Assembly (NCBI GenBank): GCA_003483645.1
Contig: DMYM01000137.1
Coordinates: 1-5,475, forward strand
Direction: 5' to 3'
Source: Verrucomicrobiales bacterium
GTDB lineage: Bacteria; Verrucomicrobiota; Verrucomicrobiia; Verrucomicrobiales; Akkermansiaceae
DNA length: 5,475 nt
The position numbers and the translations under genes were made by a program. Within the stretch, counting starts at the first letter, position 1, and the number at the start of each line of letters is the position of its first letter. The notes beneath the pieces were generated by a model that was not told the DNA's origin, did not search any database, and saw only the letters and a program-made list of their open reading frames with translations. Below, piece by piece: positions 1-5,475 of this stretch.

Positions 1-6
1 GCCGAG

Positions 7-22
7 GTCACGCAAACGTGAC
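7..22. repeat. Perfect inverted repeat upstream of the heme-protein gene
   Basis: The sequence GTCACGCAAACGTGAC has two perfect 6-base arms (7-12 and 17-22) around a CAAA spacer. It lies 75 bases before the GTG start of the large gene. It is not followed by a T-tract, so it does not look like an intrinsic terminator of an upstream gene. An operator half-site pair is possible. Chance is also possible at this length, and nothing in the sequence identifies a binding protein. Confidence 0.4.
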
Positions 23-96
23 GGGGGCACACAGGAAATCGCATTGGCGGGGCGGACGATCTCCGCTAAGGGGCGGGGAACAATATCCCATCAATT

Positions 97-3000
97 GTGA
101 ACCGTTCCCAGTCGCCCCTCCTTCCGATCTTCCTTCCGACCCTTGCGCTGTCCGCTGCCCTTTGGGCCCAGGTTCCCAGCGCGCCGACCTCCCTTCCTCT
201 GGAAAAGACCCTGGAGACTCTCTTTCCGGAGACGACAGGTCCCTGCACGCTTGAGTCGGGGAAGGACTACTCGAACTTCCGGGTGCTTCTCGATTACGAT
301 GCCACCGGGTCCTCCAGGGCCCAGTTGATTGTCTTTGGAGATCATGTGGTGGACCTGCCGGCGGGTGGACAACGGCGGGTGGAAGTGGCCTACGAGCATG
401 CCATCGGACAGGCGGCGCGGGTGCGGGTCTGGCACGAGGGCAAGCTGGTTAACGAGGGTGAGGACCTGGAGAATTCGGCCCCGGCGGGACAGGTTGCCGG
501 TGCAGCGGTGGTGGCCAATGCTGCCGATTCGAAAGGAACCTTCCGCTTTGACCGCGATTTCACCGTGATGGTGAAGTTCAATACCAGGGGGAATGGTCCA
601 CTGGTGGCCAAGGCTCCTGCTGCAGGGAAGTGGGTGGAGAACGGCAAGATGCTTTTCCTGCGTGATGGGAAGATGGTCTACGACGTGGGGTGGCTCGGTG
701 ACATTGAAGGCAGCAAGAGGGTCAACGATGGCAAGGATCACGTGGTGGTGTTGCAGATGGACGGCAAGACCGCGCGCCTCTTTATCGATGGCGGCCTGGA
801 GGCGGCCAACCGGGAATTCATGCGTCCGGACGTGGACAGCCATGTTTTCAAGATCGGGGCGGGATCGGCCGACTTCGGGGGTCGCTGGGACGGGAAGATT
901 GCCAATGTGCGCTGGTGGAAGCGGGCCCTCAGTCTGGCTGAGGTGAAGGCGCTCTCGAGCGGCCGGGAGGATACCGTCAACACCCCTGACTACAACTGGA
1001 AGCCTGGTGGTGAACCCAGGCCGGAAGTCAAACCGCGCAGGTTGGCGGAGGTGAAATACGGTCGCCTTCCGGGTTACGGTAGCAGGGTGAAACTGAAGGC
1101 CGGGGCGGGCTTCAGCCTGCGCAGGGCGAGGATACAGCCGCTGGAAAGGGCCGACCATGCCGCCCTGGTGCGCGGTTGGGACGGGGAAAGCCTGACCCGG
1201 GGCAAGGCGGTCTACGGGCAGCTTTGCGTGACCTGTCATGGGACGATTGAAAAGGAAGGATCACTTCCGACCGCCCTGCGGTTCCACCAGGGACAGTTCA
1301 AGAATGGGAACGATCCCTATCGCATGTTCCAGACCCTGGAGCGTGGCTACGGGCTTATGGTGCCGCAGCCGCAATACACCACCGCGCAGAAGTACGATGT
1401 GATCCATTATGTGCGCGAGACCTTCCTCAAGGGGAGGAATGAAGACCAGCTCTCCGCCGTGAACGAGGACTACCTGGAGCGCCTGCCGCGCGGAATGAGC
1501 ACGGTGCAGGAGCGCAAGGGTCCCAGGAAGGCTCCGCAGTATGTCCTCCAGGACTACGGAAACGTCCTCTTCTGGACCATGCAGGTCGAGGGTGGAAACA
1601 TCGCCCAGAAAGGCATGACCGTGCGGGTGGACGACGGCCCGGGCGGCGTGGCGGAGGGCAAGGCGTGGATGCTCTACGACCACGATACCATGCGGTTGGC
1701 GGCGGCGTGGACGGGGGACAAGTTTGTCGACTGGAGGGGCATCGCCTTTGATGGATCCCATGGCACCCACACCAGTATCGTGGGGGAGAAGAAGTTTATT
1801 TTTCCCAACGCACCGATGTGGGCCAACCCGGCGGAGGGCGGCTACGAAGACGCGCGCATTCTGGGGCGCGATAACAAGCCCTACGGACCCCTGCCCAGAA
1901 GATGGGTGAAATTCCGGGGGCTTCAGTATGTGGGTGGGGAGGCGGTCATCGATTACACGGTGGGAGAGACGGAGATCCGGGAAGTGCCCCAATGGGACGG
2001 TGGAGAGCAGGCCTTCGTGCGGGTCATGAAGATCGGGCCGGGCGGGAAGGCCCTGCGCATGCGGCTCAATACCGAGAGGGAGCATGTCTTCCCGGCCAGC
2101 AAGGTGGCGCAGATTTACCGGGTGGTGATCGGTGAGGGGATTGAGGTGCGGGCGGCGCGCGCGGGGGACGAGGAGCTCTTTGGACGGAAACCCGAGCCGC
2201 GTTTCCAGGGGAGGCTGGTGACCAGGATCACGCGGGGCGCGGATGATGGCCCCTTCGCGGTGGACGTGCTGCCCACGCCCCCACCGGCTGAGAATCCCTG
2301 GCAGTCGTGGATGCGGACGTCCGGGTTCGACTATTTCGAGGGCGGCAAGAGCGCCGCGGTGTGCACCTGGAACGGGGATGTGTGGATCGTGGACGGCATC
2401 GACCAGAGCGAGGGTGTGTTGCAGTGGCAGCGGATCTGCTCGGGGCTCTTCCAGCCGCTGGGATTGCGGATCGTGGATGGCCGGATCTACGTGGGCTGTC
2501 GCGACATGATTGCACTCCTGCGTGATCACAACGGTGATCGTGAGACTGATTACCTGGAGGTTTTCAACAATGACCACCAGGTCACCGAACACTTCCACGA
2601 GTTCGCCATGGGCCTGCAGACCGATGACGACGGCAACTTTTACTACGCGAAGTCGGCGCGGCATGCCCTGACCGCGGTGGTCCCGCACCACGGGACCCTC
2701 CTCAGGGTGAGCAGGGATGGCAGCAAGACCGACATCCTGGCCACCGGTTTCCGCGCTGCCAACGGGGTCTGCCTCAACCCGGACGGGACCTTCATCGTCA
2801 CCGACCAGGAGGGCCACTGGAATCCCAAGAACCGCATCAACTGGGTGAAAGGTACGGGGAAGAACGATTTTTACGGGAACATGTTCGGCTACCACAGCAT
2901 CACCGATTCCTCGGACTCGGTCATGACGTCGCCCCTGTGCTGGATCACCAACGGATTCGACCGTTCCCCGGCCGAGTTGCTCTGGGTGCCGGAGGACTCG

Positions 3001-3591
3001 GCCTGGAAGTCATTGCGCGGTTCTCTCCTCAATCTCTCCTACGGCTACGGGAAGATCTACGTCGTCCCTCATGAGAAAGTGAACGGGCAGGTACAGGGGG
3101 GCATGTGTGAGCTCCCCTTCAAGCAGTTCCCGACCGGGGTGATGCGGGGACGCTTTCATCCGGGTGACGGTCAGCTCTACGCCTGCGGGATGTTCGCCTG
3201 GGCCGGCAACCAGCGGCAGGCCGGTGGCTTCTATCGTGTGCGCGCGACCGGAGAGCCGGCACATGTGCCGGTGGGGTTGGCCACCGCGCCGCAGACAGTG
3301 AAGGTGACGTTCAGCGACCCCCTCGACAAGGCCGCCACCGAGAACGCCGGGGCCTGGGCCATTGAGGCCTGGAATCTCAAGCGGACCAGGAACTATGGAT
3401 CGCGTCATTATGACCAGCGGCCCTGGAAAGTGAGCAAGGCCGCCCTGAGTCCGGACGGCAGGTCCGTGACACTGACGGTGCCGGAACTGGCCCCCACTTG
3501 GGGGATGTCCATTCGCTGCAAAACTCGTGGTGTCAATGGGATGGAGGTGGTTCGGGAGATCCACAATTCGGTCTACAACATTGAGAAGTAG
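97..3591 (+). CDS. Exported multidomain heme protein: LamG-like, cytochrome c, DUF6797-like and beta-propeller domains
   Basis: This 1164-residue protein is probably periplasmic or outer-surface and couples glycan binding or oxidation to electron transfer (inference). Residues 1-24 form a signal peptide: a short polar start, a hydrophobic stretch rich in Leu, Pro and Ala, and likely cleavage after A24. About 145-285 resembles a LamG/concanavalin-type jelly roll, with FTVMVKF at its start and IANVRWWKRALSLAEV at its end. About 365-445 is a class I cytochrome c with CVTCH at 377-381 and M421 as likely distal heme ligand. About 485-690 matches my recollection of DUF6797, with MRLAAAWTG, YGPLPRRW and YTVGETE motifs. 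About 740-1050 is a propeller like PQQ-dependent sugar dehydrogenases, with a calcium-type D810-x-N-G-D-x-x-x-D818 loop, HEFAMGL and ATGFRAANGV. About 1055-1160 is a small beta domain. GTG at 97 is the only usual start: an in-frame stop lies at 67-69 and the signal peptide needs this start. No clear Shine-Dalgarno site is seen. Substrate is unknown. Confidence 0.93.
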   Translation: MNRSQSPLLPIFLPTLALSAALWAQVPSAPTSLPLEKTLETLFPETTGPCTLESGKDYSNFRVLLDYDATGSSRAQLIVFGDHVVDLPAGGQRRVEVAYEHAIGQAARVRVWHEGKLVNEGEDLENSAPAGQVAGAAVVANAADSKGTFRFDRDFTVMVKFNTRGNGPLVAKAPAAGKWVENGKMLFLRDGKMVYDVGWLGDIEGSKRVNDGKDHVVVLQMDGKTARLFIDGGLEAANREFMRPDVDSHVFKIGAGSADFGGRWDGKIANVRWWKRALSLAEVKALSSGREDTVNTPDYNWKPGGEPRPEVKPRRLAEVKYGRLPGYGSRVKLKAGAGFSLRRARIQPLERADHAALVRGWDGESLTRGKAVYGQLCVTCHGTIEKEGSLPTALRFHQGQFKNGNDPYRMFQTLERGYGLMVPQPQYTTAQKYDVIHYVRETFLKGRNEDQLSAVNEDYLERLPRGMSTVQERKGPRKAPQYVLQDYGNVLFWTMQVEGGNIAQKGMTVRVDDGPGGVAEGKAWMLYDHDTMRLAAAWTGDKFVDWRGIAFDGSHGTHTSIVGEKKFIFPNAPMWANPAEGGYEDARILGRDNKPYGPLPRRWVKFRGLQYVGGEAVIDYTVGETEIREVPQWDGGEQAFVRVMKIGPGGKALRMRLNTEREHVFPASKVAQIYRVVIGEGIEVRAARAGDEELFGRKPEPRFQGRLVTRITRGADDGPFAVDVLPTPPPAENPWQSWMRTSGFDYFEGGKSAAVCTWNGDVWIVDGIDQSEGVLQWQRICSGLFQPLGLRIVDGRIYVGCRDMIALLRDHNGDRETDYLEVFNNDHQVTEHFHEFAMGLQTDDDGNFYYAKSARHALTAVVPHHGTLLRVSRDGSKTDILATGFRAANGVCLNPDGTFIVTDQEGHWNPKNRINWVKGTGKNDFYGNMFGYHSITDSSDSVMTSPLCWITNGFDRSPAELLWVPEDSAWKSLRGSLLNLSYGYGKIYVVPHEKVNGQVQGGMCELPFKQFPTGVMRGRFHPGDGQLYACGMFAWAGNQRQAGGFYRVRATGEPAHVPVGLATAPQTVKVTFSDPLDKAATENAGAWAIEAWNLKRTRNYGSRHYDQRPWKVSKAALSPDGRSVTLTVPELAPTWGMSIRCKTRGVNGMEVVREIHNSVYNIEK
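1225..1239 (+). other. Heme c attachment motif CVTCH
   Basis: The codons give Cys377-Val-Thr-Cys380-His381, the CxxCH site where heme c is covalently bound and His is the proximal ligand. It is preceded by a typical cytochrome helix (GKAVYGQL). It is followed about 40 residues later by the GLMVPQ segment, whose M421 is the likely sixth ligand, and then by a terminal helix (YDVIHYVRE). It is the only CxxCH in the protein, so one heme is expected. Maturation would require a cytochrome c biogenesis system encoded elsewhere. Confidence 0.9.
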
Positions 3592-3734
3592 GGCTGTTTC
3601 TTCCTGCTCCCCAAGGGAACTTCCCGTCCGCCCGGAGACGTGGCCGCTGCAGTTTCTTTGGGGAAAACCGTGCTTGCACGTCCGGGAGGAAGGGGGCAGG
3701 TTGGCCGCCCACGTCGTAAATCAAAGTGCAAATC
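3592..3734. promoter_or_regulatory. Intergenic leader with short inverted repeats and three CACGTC motifs
   Basis: The gap between the heme-protein stop and the ATG of the acidic repeat protein holds no gene that I can support. It contains GGGAA-C-TTCCC at 3615-3625 and CGTGC-TT-GCACG at 3669-3680. A distant pair, GACGTGG at 3637-3643 and CCACGTC at 3709-3715, could close a 65-base loop. CACGTC occurs at 3677-3682 and 3710-3715, and inverted at 3637-3642. None of the hairpins is followed by a T-tract, so no intrinsic terminator is evident. No convincing -35/-10 pair was found. The region may carry a promoter, operator sites or a structured leader, but this is inference. Confidence 0.35.
3669..3680. 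repeat. Perfect short inverted repeat CGTGC-TT-GCACG
   Basis: Five-base arms (3669-3673 and 3676-3680) flank a TT spacer, 55 bases before the ATG of the downstream gene. The right arm overlaps one of the CACGTC motifs. It could be an operator dyad. At this length it may also be accidental in GC-rich DNA. Confidence 0.35.
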
Positions 3735-5327
3735 ATGAAACGTACTTTACAGGGATTGCTTATTACGTTCGTCGCGACCCTCCCCGTCGTCGCTGACTAT
3801 GAGGTCGATATTGATCTGGGGACGCTGCCTGAAGGCAACACGGAAATTTCCGGGACCACCGCTCTGGTGGTTGATCCCGGCCCTCCGGAAGTCATTACGG
3901 GCGGGCGCAACAATGCCGACCTCGTGACCGGAGAAGGTATGGATCTTAACACGGCAGCTAACTGGGGGAACGAGTATGTCATCCAGTTCACTCTCGCCGA
4001 GCCTGCGAACCTGACGTTCAGCAAGGACAGCGAGTTTGCCGCGGGTGATCCCGATTTTTTTCTGGTGGCGGGATTGAGTACGGAATTTGACGTGGACCTT
4101 GGGAAAAATGTCGCCCAGGAAGGGATCTGGTACCATTTCTTTGACAGTCCGGCTCCGGACCAGGGCTCGATGGCTCTCCGGTCGGGGACTTACTATCTGG
4201 TGGTGGAGAGCTTTGTGGGCTTTGACGGAGCGGTCAATCAGGTCGATGCCACGTTTTCCCTGAATCTCAACGTGCTGCCAGCGGACTGGCCGGACGAGGT
4301 GACGATTGATCTGGGGTTTATTGGAAGCGAGGGCAATCCCCTCACCTTTGATACCTTTGGATCCAGCTTCGATACCCAGTTGGCGATATTTTCCTTTGAC
4401 GGCAATCTCATTCAGGAAAACGACAACGCAGGTGAAGGCTTGCAGAGTCAGGTTTCGATTCCGGAGGGACTGGATGCCGGAACCTACATCGCGGTGGTAG
4501 CGGGAGCGGGGGCGACCTTCGATCTCGGGCCGATCACCACGCTTGGTGGAGCGGTGGGGGATGTGGTCCTCAATTATCCCTCCAATCCCAATCTCGGTCC
4601 CGGGGCAGGGACAAGTACGACGAGGACATCGGTAGGGACGGAAGCCTCGGAGACGGTGTGGTTTGAGTTCACCATTTCTCTCGGTCCTCCTCTTGAGTTT
4701 GTGGATCTGGGTAAGATCGCCGATCCCGGAGTCCCCCTGCAGCTTCATACCCTTGAGTCCCTGGTCGATACCCAACTCGCGATCTACGATGAGTTCGGCT
4801 ACTTCCTGTATTACAATGATGACGCGAACGGCACCTTACAGAGCCTGATCGACATTCCTGAAGGACTCACGGAAGGGATGTGGTTTGCGGTGGTGGCCGG
4901 TTACCCTTCCACCTTCCTCGACGGCTTTGAGGTGGGCGCGGGGATTGCAGGAGGGTCCTACAGCCTGACCCATCCCAATGGGATCGTCCCGATGGTGCTC
5001 GAACCGACCCAGCCGGACTGGTATCGCTTCGAGGTGGGAGATCCCGGCAACGGTGGTGGCAATGATCCTTCCCGCATCCAGATCACGAGCCTCACCTTCA
5101 ACCCGGCCACCAATGAGTTTACGGTGGCCTGGGACGGTGCTCTCCCCGGGCCATTCAGCATCCAGATGGGCTCGGCGCGTGATCTGGCAGCAATTGACCC
5201 GCAGGACAACGTCCTTCCCGTGACCGCTGCGGTTGGATTGGTCGCTTCGCCCGTGACGCTGCGGGTTCCGGAAAGTCTTGAGCTTGAGCCCAAGGTCTTC
5301 CTGCAGGTGGTCGGAATCGCTCCGTAA
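3735..5327 (+). CDS. Secreted acidic repeat protein with PPC-like domains
   Basis: This is a 530-residue exported protein of unknown function, probably a surface, adhesion or binding protein (inference). The ATG at 3735 is preferred over the in-frame GTG at 3726 because it gives a clean signal peptide: MKRT, then a hydrophobic core, then VVA with cleavage after A20. About 75-180 resembles a PPC (pre-peptidase C-terminal) beta domain, with FTLAEPANLTF, DPDFFLV and SGTYYLVVES. Two homologous units follow, starting near 188 and 320, each with DLG, DTQLAI, ND-x-A, LQS, IPEGL and AVVAG motifs. The mature N-terminus (VDIDLGTL) looks like another DLG start. Residues about 447-530 form a small beta domain of the kind often ending verrucomicrobial exported proteins (ITSLTFNPATNEFTVAW). 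There is no cysteine, and I count 71 Asp/Glu against 13 Lys/Arg. No PEP-CTERM, LPxTG or other anchor is visible. No catalytic motif was recognised. It follows the heme-protein gene on the same strand after about 140 bases, so co-transcription is possible but not shown. Confidence 0.9.
   Translation: MKRTLQGLLITFVATLPVVADYEVDIDLGTLPEGNTEISGTTALVVDPGPPEVITGGRNNADLVTGEGMDLNTAANWGNEYVIQFTLAEPANLTFSKDSEFAAGDPDFFLVAGLSTEFDVDLGKNVAQEGIWYHFFDSPAPDQGSMALRSGTYYLVVESFVGFDGAVNQVDATFSLNLNVLPADWPDEVTIDLGFIGSEGNPLTFDTFGSSFDTQLAIFSFDGNLIQENDNAGEGLQSQVSIPEGLDAGTYIAVVAGAGATFDLGPITTLGGAVGDVVLNYPSNPNLGPGAGTSTTRTSVGTEASETVWFEFTISLGPPLEFVDLGKIADPGVPLQLHTLESLVDTQLAIYDEFGYFLYYNDDANGTLQSLIDIPEGLTEGMWFAVVAGYPSTFLDGFEVGAGIAGGSYSLTHPNGIVPMVLEPTQPDWYRFEVGDPGNGGGNDPSRIQITSLTFNPATNEFTVAWDGALPGPFSIQMGSARDLAAIDPQDNVLPVTAAVGLVASPVTLRVPESLELEPKVFLQVVGIAP
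4296..4523 (+). repeat. Internal protein repeat unit A (residues 188-263)
   Basis: This is the first copy of a 76-residue core that aligns without gaps to unit B at exactly +132 residues (396 bases). Hand alignment gives 35 identities in 76 positions (46%). Conserved blocks include DLG, DTQLAI, ND, LQS, IPEGL and AVVAG. The pattern is that of PPC-type beta-sandwich modules seen in exported bacterial proteins. Confidence 0.85.
4692..4919 (+). repeat. Internal protein repeat unit B (residues 320-395)
   Basis: This is the second copy of the core, in register with unit A. After the core, both units continue with a Gly-rich loop and an L-x-x-P turn (L279 and L411), and both end in an aromatic strand (WFEF at 309, WYRF at 429). 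Unit B is 12 residues shorter in that tail. The nucleotide copies have diverged and keep only short exact stretches such as TCGATACCCA, so this is an old duplication. Confidence 0.85.
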
Positions 5328-5336
5328 GTCGGCAGG

Positions 5337-5475
5337 TCATTCCCTGGGCGTCGGCATTCTGGCGCCCGTTTCCTCCTGCCAGACCCTGAGGCGCTGGCGG
5401 AGTTCCCTGGTGCGTCCGGGAAACCGGGCAGCGAGGTCCTTCGCCTCCCCCAGGTCGTCCTTCAGGTTGTAGAGT
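5337..5475 (-). CDS. Type I sulfatase, C-terminal end (partial)
   Basis: The reverse strand from the window edge reads 45 residues, starting LYNLKDDLGEAKDLA and ending ETGARMPTPRE, then TGA at 5339-5337. The opening matches the family pattern LYDLxxDPxExxNLA near the C-terminus of arylsulfatase-like enzymes. The following RTRELRQRLRVWQEETGA matches their last helix, and MPTP is a common tail. Such enzymes hydrolyse sulfate esters with a formylglycine residue and a metal ion. The catalytic C-x-P/A-x-R motif lies outside this window, so activity and substrate cannot be judged. The gene runs towards the acidic repeat gene, with 9 bases between the stop codons. This reading frame is too short for most gene callers on this window alone. 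Confidence 0.82.
   Translation of the reverse strand, partial: LYNLKDDLGEAKDLAARFPGRTRELRQRLRVWQEETGARMPTPRE

Noticed and set aside
2679..2697. GGTCCCG-CACCA-CGGGACC hairpin within the heme-protein gene
   Set aside because: It is a perfect 7-base stem, but it is inside coding sequence, has no T-tract and is explained by Gly, Pro and His codons in GC-rich DNA. Probably accidental.
91..2895. Two long open frames on the minus strand (91-1239 and 1261-2895) opposite the heme-protein gene
   Set aside because: They lie in exact codon register with the sense gene and stay open only because TTA, CTA and TCA codons are rare in this GC-rich gene. A sense TCA codon at 1261-1263 ends the second one. 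Their translations show no domain pattern and are rich in His, Pro and Arg, as expected of shadow frames.
3601..3645. Possible terminator after the heme-protein gene
   Set aside because: GGGAA-C-TTCCC at 3615-3625 has a one-base loop and no following T-run, so it does not meet intrinsic terminator criteria.
3726..3734. GTG at 3726 as the start of the acidic protein
   Set aside because: It adds only Met-Gln-Ile before ATG-AAA-CGT. The ATG at 3735 gives the standard MKR signal-peptide start. Neither has a clear Shine-Dalgarno site.
3527..3796. Open frame of 89 codons spanning the intergenic region on the plus strand
   Set aside because: It overlaps the ends of both real genes in another frame, lacks a domain or signal peptide and is Arg-rich like other out-of-frame readings.
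3747..4775. Minus-strand open frame of 342 codons opposite the acidic-protein gene
   Set aside because: It has the same codon-register shadow effect. The sense frame has a signal peptide and homologous repeats, while the antisense product has no recognisable features.
5278..5472. Plus-strand open frame at the end of the window
   Set aside because: It lies over the convergent sulfatase C-terminus, whose minus-strand translation has clear family motifs. The plus-strand product has none.

Overview
The window reads as a piece of an accessory, polysaccharide-related locus from a moderately GC-rich bacterium of the Planctomycetota-Verrucomicrobiota group, more likely Verrucomicrobiota. This assignment is an inference. 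It rests on the first gene's architecture (LamG-like domain, single-heme cytochrome c, DUF6797-like domain, beta-propeller), on the verrucomicrobial style of C-terminal domain in the second gene, and on a neighbouring sulfatase. There is no rRNA or other marker gene to confirm it. No tRNA, rRNA, CRISPR array, insertion sequence or phage gene was seen.

Layout: 1-96 is non-coding leader with a short perfect inverted repeat and two GGGGCGG boxes. 97-3591 (+) encodes a 1164-residue exported multidomain heme protein that starts with GTG. 3592-3734 is an intergenic region of about 140 bases, rich in short inverted repeats and CACGTC motifs. 3735-5327 (+) encodes a 530-residue, cysteine-free, very acidic exported protein. 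It is built of a PPC-like domain, two 132-residue tandem units and a small C-terminal beta domain. 5337-5475 (-) is the 3' end of a convergent gene whose 45 visible residues look like the C-terminus of a type I sulfatase. Only 9 bases separate the two convergent stop codons.

How the genes may work together (inference): the sulfatase would remove sulfate esters from a polysaccharide or glycan. The large protein combines a carbohydrate-binding-like lectin fold, a heme electron carrier and a propeller resembling PQQ/soluble sugar dehydrogenases, so it could bind or oxidise a sugar outside the cytoplasm. The acidic repeat protein could be a surface or secreted adhesion or binding component. None of these activities is proven by the sequence. 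The most interesting items are the five-part architecture of the large protein and the exact-period acidic repeats of the second protein.
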